Shown here: in pieces, positions 43,094-51,590 of the stretch
Layout of the letters: each line of letters begins with the position of its first letter
Numbering within the stretch: position 1 is the first letter of the stretch
Assembly: GCA_017507325.1 (NCBI GenBank)
Contig: JAFWBD010000030.1
Span: 1-64,000, forward strand
DNA: 64,000 bases
Source of the DNA: Clostridia bacterium
Lineage (GTDB): Bacteria > Bacillota > Clostridia > Oscillospirales > SIG627
Direction: 5' to 3'
Notes under the pieces: generated by a model
Database searches by the model: none
Told to the model about the DNA's origin: nothing
The model's input: only the letters and a program-made list of their open reading frames with translations
Program-made: the position numbers and the translations under genes

Positions 43094-44830
43094 TCAATCG
43101 TAACGCACGCTTCGATATTTCTCAGAAGAGATACTGAGATATTCACACATCAGCTCCAATTCCTTCATCGGAAGAACAAATTCCTCTCCAATGTGGGCCT
43201 CCGGAGGATAGATCCCGCTGACCACAAGTCCCGACGAAATGAGGACCCCCCGATAGAGACCGTTTGCCAAGTCACCCGTGAAAACGAGGGCTTCTCCCAT
43301 TTTCTGAGGCATTAGGGGAATGATTTCCCCCACTCGATAAGGAGAATTTTCGGGAACGTAGCATCGGAAATAATAGCCCGAAAGCTTTCCCGATTCGGAA
43401 AGAATATCCCGTTCAAAGGAAGCGGTATTTTCAAAGCCGTCCACCGCAAAATCGGTCATTCCCAAAAGAGTCATCGCGCCGCTTTGAGACCAAAAAATCT
43501 CCCTGCGAACGCCGATTTTCCCTTCCTCCAAATGATTGGAAACGGCGTGCACTTCTCCGACCAAGCCCTCGTATCCGTCAATTAAAGAAAGGTGAATCTT
43601 GCGCTTCAGGATAATTTCCCGATTGGTTCTTTCGGAAAGATCCTCCTGAGCGTTTGCTTCTTCTACAGCCTCCTCCAGGGCACACCTCTCCACGAAGTGA
43701 AGCGCCGAATCGGAAACGGCACCTCCCGAAAGAAGAGCGGCAGAAAGTGCCGCGATCATAATAAGAACGTACTCTGAAGCAAACATTGCGGAAATTTTCG
43801 CACTCTTCATTCCCAAAACGCGAAGCACCGTGCGCTCGTTTTTTCCGGAAGAAGAAAAGAACCAAATGATCAGCGCCAAAATCACAGTGCCCACGGTCAA
43901 AACAGAAAAGAAAACGATCCGCGACAGCAACAAAATGCCCTCCAAGCCATCTTTCACGGCAAAATATGCACCGTCATTGATGTTGATATCAAATGCGGAG
44001 AGATCAAAACCAAGGCTTTGCGCATCGCGAATGAACACCTCCCCCGATTCCGGCGAGGTCAAAAGAAAATCCAAGCGGATGACCCGATCGGGTCGAGCGG
44101 CAACGGAATCCAAATGGGCGCCGGTAGGCCAAAGCATACACAGATCCCGAAAATAATCCTCTAAGGGAATATAGCAAAGCTCGGTTCCCTTCCCGCTTTC
44201 ATAGATACCGACCACGCGGTAAAGGGAGAAGCTCCCGCTGTTTTCAAAATCAAAGGTAACCTTGTCGCCGAGGGCAAGACCGTAGCGCCGTGCCGTATTC
44301 CGTGAAAGAATGATGGCTCGGGTGCCGCCACGCATTTCCTCAGAGGTGAAAAGCCGCCCCTCCACGATTTTACTCTCTCCGCTATAAAATGCTTCGGTCA
44401 AAACGAGATTGTTCACCGCCTGCACCGAAACACGATCATCCACCGAAATCACCTCGCGGGGAGGCTCTGCCAAAAATTCTTCATCGGGAAGCTTTCCCAT
44501 CAATTCCTCTTGGGCTAAGCTCCCAGCGGGCAAGGTGATATTCCACGCCTTGACGGAGCCGGACTGAGAAAGAGGATACGCTTCGTCCACCGTAAGATAG
44601 CGGGAGGAAGGAATCTTTACGCCATCGGGGCTAATGACCGCGCGGCGGGTAATCGTTGCCACGGCAGGATAATTCTTCTCCAGATCCGTCAGAGCAGATT
44701 CCACTCTCTGACTGATGGTCTGACAGACGATCATCACCAAAGCGGTAAGCAGCGCGATGAAAAAGCAAAGAAAGCTCCGGAGAGGCCGCCGAATCACGTT
44801 TCGAAAAACGAAATGAAAAAACACCTTCAA
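43094..44830 (-). CDS. FtsX/MacB-type ABC permease 2
   Basis: 578 aa from a TTG start at 44830 that overlaps the upstream stop by 4 bp (TTGA). The longer in-frame stretch before it is antisense to the first permease. One membrane segment near residue 20 (FLCFFIALLTALVMIVCQTI), a ~260-residue extracytoplasmic domain, two or three segments around 300-400 (GILLLSRIVFFSVLTVGTVI; YVLIMIAALSAALLSGG) and a second long external region to the C-terminus. The final membrane helix typical of MacB is not clearly visible, so the topology is unusual. It pairs with the adjacent ATPase and permease 1. Confidence 0.8.
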   Translation of the reverse strand: MKVFFHFVFRNVIRRPLRSFLCFFIALLTALVMIVCQTISQRVESALTDLEKNYPAVATITRRAVISPDGVKIPSSRYLTVDEAYPLSQSGSVKAWNITLPAGSLAQEELMGKLPDEEFLAEPPREVISVDDRVSVQAVNNLVLTEAFYSGESKIVEGRLFTSEEMRGGTRAIILSRNTARRYGLALGDKVTFDFENSGSFSLYRVVGIYESGKGTELCYIPLEDYFRDLCMLWPTGAHLDSVAARPDRVIRLDFLLTSPESGEVFIRDAQSLGFDLSAFDININDGAYFAVKDGLEGILLLSRIVFFSVLTVGTVILALIIWFFSSSGKNERTVLRVLGMKSAKISAMFASEYVLIMIAALSAALLSGGAVSDSALHFVERCALEEAVEEANAQEDLSERTNREIILKRKIHLSLIDGYEGLVGEVHAVSNHLEEGKIGVRREIFWSQSGAMTLLGMTDFAVDGFENTASFERDILSESGKLSGYYFRCYVPENSPYRVGEIIPLMPQKMGEALVFTGDLANGLYRGVLISSGLVVSGIYPPEAHIGEEFVLPMKELELMCEYLSISSEKYRSVRYD

Positions 44831-46191
44831 TGAACCGCACCCCCCATCTCCTTCATTACCTCGACCTTTCGGATTTTCCAACCGGAGAACAGCGAAACGC
44901 CGAAAATCACAGAAAAAGATAGGGCAAGCGTTTGCATCAGGGCCGAATAAATCAGGTAAGAAAGCCGCCCGAAAAACAACTGCTCCGTTTGTGCATAAAC
45001 AGAATCCTTGAAAAAAACACTCTTTACCGAGGTTCCCGAAAAGGAAAGAGCATCCAAGCGGATCGCGCGGTCGATAGCGGGACCGATCTGATACCAAAGC
45101 GGTAGAACGATTCCCACCGCCACAACAAAGGAAACCAAAAAAAGAAATAGATTTTCTCGAAAAAACAGAGCGGTAACACTTCTTCGCTTGGCTCCCAAGG
45201 CACAATAGATCCCGACTTCCCGAGATCGGGAATTCAGATCCCAGAATAAAATTCCAAAGAGAGCGGCACCAAAGCAAAAGATCACGGAAAGCATTGCAAT
45301 TTCAATGGATTGAGAAAATTTTACCAAAGACTTGGCCTCCTCCTCGGGGGAAAAGCTCTTCAGTCCAAAAACGTTCACTCCGCAAAGATGCCCGATTTCC
45401 GTCAATCTGCTTTCCAGCTTTTCAATCAAAGCATCGGAGGGATTTTTCAACTCAAGATAAAGCTTTGCTAACAAAACACTCTCACTTTGAATGGATTGAA
45501 GCCCGTGTTCATACACGGAAAGCGGAAGGTAGATTTGATTTTCCGCCATCTCGTAAGGAAAGCGCGCAGTGGATTCCGTTGGCACCGCGCTTTCCCACAG
45601 GCCGGCAATCACAAGAGAGCAGGCGCTCTCACGATTTGTATCGGGATCAAGGAGGATAAGCTCCACCGTGTCGTGAAGCTTCCATCCGTTACATTCCGCC
45701 AAGGCCTTGGAAATCACCACTGCCCGTCGTTTTTCCACATGATATTCCTCAAGGATTCCCGTTCCTTCCGAGATCCATTTTTCGCCGGAATAAAAATCCT
45801 TCACCATGTCGGTGGAGGTGACGGCAGAGAGTGAAAAAGGCTTCAGCTTCATCGATTGGGCAATGCTCTCGTCCGCACCGCTTTGTTCCTTCAGAAAAAT
45901 ACTTTTGGCTCCGGAAATATCACATAGCCCGACGGCGACGGCGTGATAGGATAAAATACAATCAAAGCTGTCGGATATCAATTCTGCCTTTGCCAAGGAA
46001 AAGCCTTGGGAGGCGTCGTGGAATTCCACTTGCACAGAGGAGGCCATCGGTCCGACAAGGCGTACCGCATTTTCCCGTGCCAAGTCGTACAGAAGAAAGA
46101 TGAAAAGTAAGGCGGCGGAAAGAAAAAGGAACAAAACGCCCAGAAGAAGGCTTCTTTTCGGCATACGAATCAAATTTTTAAGCGCCTTCAT
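44827..46191 (-). CDS. FtsX/MacB-type ABC permease 1
   Basis: 454 aa, start at MKALKNLIRMPKRSLLLGVL after TTGGAG; it overlaps the previous gene by 4 bp (ATGA). One N-terminal segment (LLLGVLFLFLSAALLFIFLL), a ~230-residue external domain, then three C-terminal segments (IEIAMLSVIFCFGAALFGIL; LFLFLVSFVVAVGIVLPLWY; LIYSALMQTLALSFSVIFGV) around the cytoplasmic coupling loop LGAKRRSVTALFFRE. This is the classic four-segment FtsX layout. Half of the transporter driven by the ATPase at 42424. Confidence 0.88.
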   Translation of the reverse strand: MKALKNLIRMPKRSLLLGVLFLFLSAALLFIFLLYDLARENAVRLVGPMASSVQVEFHDASQGFSLAKAELISDSFDCILSYHAVAVGLCDISGAKSIFLKEQSGADESIAQSMKLKPFSLSAVTSTDMVKDFYSGEKWISEGTGILEEYHVEKRRAVVISKALAECNGWKLHDTVELILLDPDTNRESACSLVIAGLWESAVPTESTARFPYEMAENQIYLPLSVYEHGLQSIQSESVLLAKLYLELKNPSDALIEKLESRLTEIGHLCGVNVFGLKSFSPEEEAKSLVKFSQSIEIAMLSVIFCFGAALFGILFWDLNSRSREVGIYCALGAKRRSVTALFFRENLFLFLVSFVVAVGIVLPLWYQIGPAIDRAIRLDALSFSGTSVKSVFFKDSVYAQTEQLFFGRLSYLIYSALMQTLALSFSVIFGVSLFSGWKIRKVEVMKEMGGAVH

Positions 46192-46658
46192 TCGTTTTTC
46201 TCCAAATACTTTTCGGCTCCCTCGCAGCTTCCATCGCAATTGGGATCCTGAGACGAGCAAAGAACGTATTCCCTTCCTGCTGACGTGGGAAGATCGGGAG
46301 AGGCGGCACAAACGCAGCACACCCATTTGGCAACGTGGTAGTAAGCTCCGTTATACGCAAGCTTCGTCTTTTCTTCCAGGCCGAGAAAGGTTCTGGTGTG
46401 ACGCTCGAATTTTTCCCCGAATTCACAGGGAATTCCGTTTGGAACGCTGATGCACTGCACGTGGTGATACTCGTGGCGGGGATACGCATCGTAAAGATCG
46501 TAATTGGCTGCGGGGGAATACTGCAGGATATGATGCCCGCAGGAAAAGGCTTCCCCTCCCGAAAGGGAATCAAACACCCCTTCCTTCTCTCCTATGGAGG
46601 AACAAGAAAAGAGACTTGCCGTGCACAGCACAAGAACAAGGCACAAATTGCGTTTCAT
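46188..46658 (-). CDS. Cys/His-rich lipoprotein
   Basis: 156 aa. The signal peptide ends in lipobox SLFSC (Cys19). The mature part has nine Cys and several His: CGHH, YHHVQC, WVCCVCAAS and NCDGSCEGAEK. The same order (C-x-H, then H/C, then CxxC, then C and N-x-DC-x-G-x-C-x-G) appears at the C-terminus of the BlaR1-like protein two genes upstream, so both probably share a small metal-binding or disulfide-bonded extracytoplasmic domain. Overlaps of 4 bp on both sides (ATGA at 46655 and 46188) place it firmly in the operon. No family recognised. Confidence 0.8.
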   Translation of the reverse strand: MKRNLCLVLVLCTASLFSCSSIGEKEGVFDSLSGGEAFSCGHHILQYSPAANYDLYDAYPRHEYHHVQCISVPNGIPCEFGEKFERHTRTFLGLEEKTKLAYNGAYYHVAKWVCCVCAASPDLPTSAGREYVLCSSQDPNCDGSCEGAEKYLEKNE

Positions 46659-48271
46659 TTCAGTGAAATCTCCTTGTCTCCCACGTAAAGATTTTCCAAA
46701 GAGCTGATCTTCTTTAATTCTTCCCAAGCCACGCCCTCCGGAAGATATATGGCGCGGATTTCCTTCGGCGGGTCGTACGAAAGGGCTTTTACGTCAGAAA
46801 TTTTCGTTTCGGTCAAATCCATTTCCTTTAAAAAGGAAACGGAATCCAAGAAGGAAAGGTCGGAAAGAAGCGTGTTTCTCACATTCACCGTGCTCAAGGG
46901 CTTTTTCGGAAGTAAGAACTTCTTCAAAGGATTTTGACAAAGCGATAAAAACTCCAGAGAGCGGGCATCAGAAAGGATCTCGGCGTTTTGAATTTCGTTT
47001 TGCTCCAAAACAAGCTGTGCAACAGTGCAATTTTTCAGACCAGAAAGATCCGTGATTCCGCAGGAAACCAGCTTCAGGGAAAAAAGAGAGGAAACGGCAC
47101 GCCCTTGGGGATTTCCGGCGGCATTGTACCGCACCTCAAGGTTTGAAAGGCAAGGAAAGAAATCAAAATCCTCCCAAGAAAAATCATCAATTTGAGCGGG
47201 AATATTCTGATTGAGAATTTCCAAGGGGATCTCCGTGGGGGATGGATTGATATAAATGACGTCTCCATTCCAATAAACGCTGTGAACGGATGCCAAATCC
47301 TTTTGCGTGATCGGTTCCGAAGCTCCGCGCTTCAAGTAGGCACGGATCGCTTGTTCCAAGCGTGCGGAACAGAAGGTGACGGCGGTATCGGAAATTTTTT
47401 CTACCGCAGCGGAAACCGAAATGAAAACCGTTTCCCCCAAAAGCCCGTTTTCTCCCATAAGAGCAACGGAAATTTCCCCCTCAAAGGAAGGAGAAAGAAG
47501 AATGGGCGTGTTGGCAGGGTACACTGTGACGAATTGAGAGGAATAAGAGATGGTGTTCTTCCCCTCCTTCACCCAGATCTCCTTAGCATCGTGGGAGCAA
47601 AGCGAAAGGACCGTTTGATTTCTTTCCGAATCAAAGCCTTGAGAAAGAAACTGTGCCTTTGGGGGGAAGAACATTTCCACAAGCCGGGGATAAGAAGAAA
47701 GCGCCGTCTTCACATCAGTCCCGTTTTCCGCACGGCAGAGCAGGTCAAATTCAAACAGTCTCATCAGATCTTCGTTGGAAAAAAGCTTCTCCGCATCATA
47801 CTCTGCGGCTCGGTAAAAAACCTCTCTCCAAAAGTGCTCCAATCTCTCCTCTTTCACCCACTTTTGCGGAAGGAGACATTGGGGCGGGTTTTCCTTCAAA
47901 AAGGAATCGATCCGCTCTTCATAGCAATCGTATTCCTTCGTTTCAACCCCTTTGGCGCGAAGAATCCCAATATCCAGCTTTGCCCGATACAAGCAATCGA
48001 TCAAAAGCCGATACTGCCCTTCAAAGCTCTTTTGATCGTAAGCGGCACGGTATTCCTCGGAATCGGTATCCGAAATCACAATCATTCCCAAATTCCGATG
48101 ATACTCCTGCTCCTTTCGCACAAGATCTGATTCATCCATCTTTTTCTCCGCAGACAAAGGAATCGTTTCTCCCACAGTGGGAATCTCAAAGCTCTCCTTG
48201 GGACGAAAATTGCAGGACGAAAAGAACAGCAAAGCAATGAGCATCAGAAATCTCAGAACTCGGTTTTTCAT
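46655..48271 (-). CDS. Leucine-rich-repeat lipoprotein
   Basis: 538 aa, start at MKNRVLRFLMLIALLFFSSC (lipobox SSC20) after AAAGGAG. A helical first half (about 40-200) and a middle beta-rich region are followed by 4-5 internalin-type leucine-rich repeats from about 400 onwards (LVSCGITDLSGLKN; LVLEQNEIQNAEILSDAR; LSLCQNPLKKFLLP; VNVRNTLLSDLSFLDSV; MDLTETKISDVKALS). The LRRs suggest protein or peptide binding outside the membrane. It lies between the sensor and the Cys-rich lipoprotein and may be the ligand-binding subunit of the system (inference). Confidence 0.82.
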   Translation of the reverse strand: MKNRVLRFLMLIALLFFSSCNFRPKESFEIPTVGETIPLSAEKKMDESDLVRKEQEYHRNLGMIVISDTDSEEYRAAYDQKSFEGQYRLLIDCLYRAKLDIGILRAKGVETKEYDCYEERIDSFLKENPPQCLLPQKWVKEERLEHFWREVFYRAAEYDAEKLFSNEDLMRLFEFDLLCRAENGTDVKTALSSYPRLVEMFFPPKAQFLSQGFDSERNQTVLSLCSHDAKEIWVKEGKNTISYSSQFVTVYPANTPILLSPSFEGEISVALMGENGLLGETVFISVSAAVEKISDTAVTFCSARLEQAIRAYLKRGASEPITQKDLASVHSVYWNGDVIYINPSPTEIPLEILNQNIPAQIDDFSWEDFDFFPCLSNLEVRYNAAGNPQGRAVSSLFSLKLVSCGITDLSGLKNCTVAQLVLEQNEIQNAEILSDARSLEFLSLCQNPLKKFLLPKKPLSTVNVRNTLLSDLSFLDSVSFLKEMDLTETKISDVKALSYDPPKEIRAIYLPEGVAWEELKKISSLENLYVGDKEISLK

Positions 48272-48299
48272 GGATTCTCCTTTCCCGCTTGACAAAAAT

Positions 48300-49664
48300 T
48301 CAAAACATCCAAAAGGATCGATCCGGATATCGTTCTCGTACCGCTTCCTTATACGCTTCCCATTCGGTTTGATAACGGTATCCCTCTTTCAATCGCCCGC
48401 CGGCACAGCCCCCGCGGCAATCGGCATTATTGTATTTGCAAACGTAGACACCGACCGATCTCACCGTTTCCCCGCAAAGAACGCAGGGCTTGGAAAAACG
48501 GTGGCAATAGAGATACGGTGAGGCCGGATCCTCGTTTGGAAAGCTTTCGACGGTGGAGGTATAAAAGACGTGATTGCATTTTTCAAAAGAGCTTTCATCA
48601 AAAAATATAACCGTCGGCTCCAAGATCCAAGGGGATTCCTCGGTCTTCGGTGAATCGATCGCACCAAGCGTTTCCTCAAGAGTCGAGGATTCCTGTTCGC
48701 CCGTGGACGGCAAATCCGGAATCGACGCCGCCTTCGGATTGGTCAGGAAGAAACAGCAGAGCGCAGCACAGAATATCAATCCCACCGAAACGGTAACGTT
48801 TTTCGGCTTTCGGTATTGCAAAACGGAGCGGATCCGCTCCCGCGCGCTCACCTCACCAAAGCAAAGCGGATAGGTCAAGGGGCGGCTTCTTTCGGTACTG
48901 CAAAACAAAAGCGCCCGAGAATACTCTGCTCTTCCCTCCCGATTCAAGCCTTGAATCACCCTTTCATCGCAGGAAAACTCAATATCACGGCAAAACAAAA
49001 CGAAGGAAACCCAAACCAGCGGGTTGAACCAATGCAAAGAAAGCGCCAAAAAACCCAGTGCCTTCCAAAGCGGATCGCCTCTTCGGATATGCGCATTCTC
49101 GTGAGAAAGAACGTGCCGTGTCTCACTTTCGTTCAAGGAAAAGGGCAGGTAGATCCTGGGGGAAACAATTCCGAGAACAAAGGGAACCCGAATCCTTTCG
49201 CTGCGGTATACGTTATCTTGGCAAAAAATCGCTGTGGACAGCCTTTTCTGAAGCAGAACGTAGCTTCCTATGGCGTAAATCAAAATCAAGACCATTCCCA
49301 ACAGCCAGATCAAAGCCGCAATGGGCAAAACCGTTTGCAAAGGATTGGCGCTTTCACCGGGCAAGGGTGAAAAATTCTCCTTCAATATCGGATTCAAGCG
49401 ATCGTTCAGCTCCCCAATCCCCGTTTGAAGGGCAGGCACTTGATCGGTCATAATGCCGGGACTGACGGTTTGAGCACTGGGAATTAAGCTGAACTCACTT
49501 TCCGCAAAATAGGGGCAAAACAGACGAAACGCAACGATCCCCCACAAAAGAACGCTGATCCATCGAGGTGCCTTTTTCATCAAAAAACGAAGCAGAAAAA
49601 CCGCCGCAATCAAATACGAGGCGGCAATACTCATATTGAAGCAATGCAAAAAGATTTGTGTCAT
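48300..49664 (-). CDS. BlaR1/MecR1-type M56 metalloprotease sensor without penicillin-binding domain
   Basis: 454 aa. Three or four membrane segments. The cytoplasmic zinc-protease motif HENAH (188-192, in VLSHENAHIRRGDP), with the downstream ligand Glu in DIEFSCDERVI. After the last segment (LIFCAALCCFFLTN), where BlaR1 would carry a beta-lactam-binding domain, there is only a ~140-residue tail. It holds CNH, YCHRFSKPCVLCGE and a DCRGGCAGG cluster matching the operon's Cys-rich lipoprotein. By analogy with BlaR1, ligand binding outside would activate the protease, which then removes BlaI. It overlaps the repressor gene by 4 bp. Confidence 0.88.
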   Translation of the reverse strand: MTQIFLHCFNMSIAASYLIAAVFLLRFLMKKAPRWISVLLWGIVAFRLFCPYFAESEFSLIPSAQTVSPGIMTDQVPALQTGIGELNDRLNPILKENFSPLPGESANPLQTVLPIAALIWLLGMVLILIYAIGSYVLLQKRLSTAIFCQDNVYRSERIRVPFVLGIVSPRIYLPFSLNESETRHVLSHENAHIRRGDPLWKALGFLALSLHWFNPLVWVSFVLFCRDIEFSCDERVIQGLNREGRAEYSRALLFCSTERSRPLTYPLCFGEVSARERIRSVLQYRKPKNVTVSVGLIFCAALCCFFLTNPKAASIPDLPSTGEQESSTLEETLGAIDSPKTEESPWILEPTVIFFDESSFEKCNHVFYTSTVESFPNEDPASPYLYCHRFSKPCVLCGETVRSVGVYVCKYNNADCRGGCAGGRLKEGYRYQTEWEAYKEAVRERYPDRSFWMF

Positions 49665-50032
49665 TCACCCTCACCTCCCCGATAACGATCGATCATCGCC
49701 TGAATCTCATCCAGCTCCTTTTCGGACAAACGGCGCTGCTTGGTAAACGCCGCAAAAAACGCAGGAATCGAGCCCTCAAAGGTTTTTTCCACCATTTCGT
49801 CCAATTCCGCTCTTTGAATTTCATCCTTGGATACCAAAGAGGATACGATCGAGTTTTCGTTTTTCAAGATGCCGCGCTCGGAAAGGCGCTTGATCACCGT
49901 GTAGGTGGTGGTGGGCTTCCATTTTAACCGTTCTCGGCACAAGGCGACAAGTTCCCCGCTTTTACAGGGCTCCTTCTCCCACAGGATCAAGCAGAAACGG
50001 TATTCACTTTCAAAAATTTTCGGCGTACTCAT
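49661..50032 (-). CDS. BlaI/MecI-family repressor
   Basis: 123 aa, usual family length. Winged helix (ESEYRFCLILWEKEPCKSGE; WKPTTTYTVIKRLSERGILK) and C-terminal dimerisation helix. BlaI repressors bind TACA/TGTA-like or CTAA-type dyads and are inactivated by proteolysis triggered by BlaR1. First gene of the seven-gene operon, under its own two operators (50045-50084). The family cleavage site between Asn and Phe is not evident here, so the mode of inactivation may differ. Confidence 0.9.
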   Translation of the reverse strand: MSTPKIFESEYRFCLILWEKEPCKSGELVALCRERLKWKPTTTYTVIKRLSERGILKNENSIVSSLVSKDEIQRAELDEMVEKTFEGSIPAFFAAFTKQRRLSEKELDEIQAMIDRYRGGEGE

Positions 50033-50044
50033 TACGATCTCCTC

Positions 50045-50097
50045 TCTAACGCATTAGACTTCACATATACTCTAACACATTAGAGCTGCCTTGTCAA
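50045..50097 (-). promoter_or_regulatory. Promoter with two BlaI-type operators
   Basis: Minus-strand -35 TTGACA (50092-50097), 17 bp, -10 TAGAGT (50069-50074). TCTAACGCATTAGA (50045-50058) and TCTAACACATTAGA (50071-50084) share the dyad CTAA-N4-TTAG, 26 bp apart. The upstream copy overlaps the -10 box; the downstream copy lies after the start point. Confidence 0.85.
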
Positions 50098-50356
50098 GAA
50101 AAATCATTGAAAAAAATCATTGAAAACAAAAAATGCACCCTTCCATTTTGGGTGCACAGAAAAAAACAAGAGACGGCTCATAAAAATCAAAAGGCCGCCC
50201 CCTGCTTTCGTTCGCTCATTTTTCGTCAATTTTCGCCTTTCTCGCGAAATGTTCCTTGATTTTCGATACCCTGATTTTCCACTAACCGTCCCTTGATTTT
50301 GTTGTGATTTTGGCTGTAACCGTATAAGCCGTTTTGAGTTTGCGTCCTCCGTTCCG
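50098..50356. repeat. Intergenic region with seam-type repeats
   Basis: This 259-bp stretch has no gene. It holds a type-2 repeat (CGCGAAATGTTCCTTGATTT, around 50242-50265) and a type-1 fragment (CCGTCCCTTGATTT, 50285-50299) like those between the immunity genes. It marks the left (3') end of the cassette array. Confidence 0.6.
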
Positions 50357-50737
50357 TTAGGTGTTTACTACTTTTGTTCCAAAGGTCTTTTCTTCCCACT
50401 CAATGAGAGCAGAATAATACTTTTTATCCACAAAAAAACCTTTGCAAAAATACAAATAGCCAATGGTCGTCATCAAAAACGAACGTTTGATCAGTAGCTT
50501 GAAATTCGGAATGCTCCCATCTTTGTTATAAATAGCAAGACCCACAATCTTTTTTCCTACGCTTGCGTTTCTAAACACAATATCCTTAAAAAAGAAAGGG
50601 CTTATGAACAAGAAGTAGGAAATAGAATTCGGTTCCATATTAAGCCAAAGGAAAATTCTTTTAAAAATGCTATAAAACACTCCCAAAATGAGGGCGTCAA
50701 AAAAGAATGCTATCAAACGTTTTCGTAAAACCTCCAT
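50357..50737 (-). CDS. RDD-family membrane protein (immunity-like, copy 1)
   Basis: 126 aa, three membrane segments: the first begins MEVLRKRLIAFFFDALILGV; then FLFISPFFFKDIVFRNASVG and MTTIGYLYFCKGFF. The RNASVGKKIVGLAI region is typical of RDD proteins. Its start overlaps the stop of a toxin tail (TAATG at 50735-50739), the coupling expected for toxin and immunity. A paralogue with the same arrangement lies at 52282. Confidence 0.75.
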   Translation of the reverse strand: MEVLRKRLIAFFFDALILGVFYSIFKRIFLWLNMEPNSISYFLFISPFFFKDIVFRNASVGKKIVGLAIYNKDGSIPNFKLLIKRSFLMTTIGYLYFCKGFFVDKKYYSALIEWEEKTFGTKVVNT

Positions 50738-50930
50738 TACTCGAATAACCTTTCAAAGAATTCTGTAACATTGAATCCGGCAGATACAAATCCAACAGCT
50801 CCGAAATGAACACTTGCTGAAAACGACACTAAAAAATCCCCCTCATTATTTATTACAAATGGACCAATCGCTAATTCATTCCCTTTTACTACATCTGGAT
50901 AGTGAATCATATCAAATGGACCGTCCCCTG
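50737..50930 (-). pseudogene. Displaced Rhs-toxin C-terminal tail (preceding RDD copy 1)
   Basis: Reading from the seam, the frame runs KSGDGPFDMIHYPDVVKG ... FGAVGFVSAGFNVTEFFERL and stops where the RDD gene begins. The end FNVTEFFERLF matches the tail before the second RDD gene (FNVTEFLGRIF). No toxin domain remains. Confidence 0.6.
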
Positions 50931-50937
50931 ATTTTTT
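50917..50937 (-). repeat. Seam repeat S1 (shortest)
   Basis: AAAATCAGGGGACGGT, in frame as KSGDG, then immediately unique toxin-tail sequence. It joins the end of the DUF4279-like gene to the FNVTEF tail. Confidence 0.7.
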
Positions 50938-50938
50938 G

Positions 50939-51364
50939 TCAAGACGAACCATCGTATGGGTCAATACCAATATCCGCCTCCAAAAAACGAATTTTCTTCA
51001 TATTTTCTCCGTCGAAATCAAGTGCAGGGTATGTTCCATATTGGTAAAATGCTATATCAATGAAAGCACTTCCGTTATACCTCGCCAATAAAGCCTTAAG
51101 TTGTGGCAAACGCCCCTCCACTTTCGAGAACATTTTGGTCAAAGCTTCACTTATGTACCAAAAACGTTCGTAGTAAATTTCTGCAAAACCAATAGAAACA
51201 CGCGGGAAACACTTTGGTCTTATAACCTCTGTATCATAAATTCCCAGTCCTTTCAAATCGTTTAAAATCATATCTACATCAACATTTTCATCAAATGAAA
51301 AAGATATTTTAGAGTATACTTCCGGTATTTCGTCCATCTTTTTATCATTATCAATCGTATCCAT
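50939..51364 (-). CDS. DUF4279-like immunity protein
   Basis: 141 aa. YSKISFSFDENVDVDMILND at the start, GFAEIYYERFWYISEALTKM in the middle and RFLEADIGIDPYD at the end follow the DUF4279 pattern found in polymorphic-toxin immunity proteins. Soluble. The start lies a few bases after the stop of the small ORF at 51369, its likely former toxin tail. Its last codons run into the seam repeat, so the native C-terminus may be altered. Confidence 0.7.
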   Translation of the reverse strand: MDTIDNDKKMDEIPEVYSKISFSFDENVDVDMILNDLKGLGIYDTEVIRPKCFPRVSIGFAEIYYERFWYISEALTKMFSKVEGRLPQLKALLARYNGSAFIDIAFYQYGTYPALDFDGENMKKIRFLEADIGIDPYDGSS

Positions 51365-51368
51365 AAGT

Positions 51369-51590
51369 TCACCTTCCTTCGGGAAATATTTCGAACAAAT
51401 CTTCCGGAAAATATCCCGTTTCTACCCATATTTTTTGACTCTTGTTTCCTAACCATAAGATCGAGTTATTCGCTGTGTCCTTGAAAATATCAAATTTATT
51501 ACCTTGGTTTTTCACAAACCTATCTTTAAACATATGCACATCTACTTCCCTAAAGAAAGGCAACAGAACTCCCCAATTGACGTTGTGCAT
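51369..51590 (-). pseudogene. Displaced toxin C-terminal tail (preceding the DUF4279-like gene)
   Basis: 73 codons, soluble, ending NNSILWLGNKSQKIWVETG then YFPEDLFEIFPEGR and a stop 2 bp before the next ATG. The density of Lys/Asp/Trp looks like the end of a small RNase or DNase toxin, but no family is identified. Its 5' end overlaps the end of the upstream immunity gene, so both were probably cut at this junction. No seam repeat is seen here. Confidence 0.5.

Noticed and set aside
44831-45277. 149-residue N-terminal extension of permease 2
   Set aside because: It lies entirely over permease 1 in another frame, is Cys/Phe-rich without a ribosome binding site, and the TTG at 44830 gives a normal FtsX start.
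46749-46937. Short plus-strand ORFs opposite the LRR lipoprotein gene
   Set aside because: No ribosome binding site, and the minus-strand frame has a lipobox, LRRs and operon overlaps.
48300-49664. Beta-lactam sensor function for the BlaR1-like protein
   Set aside because: The penicillin-binding C-terminal domain is missing and no beta-lactamase gene is nearby; only the protease and membrane part match BlaR1.
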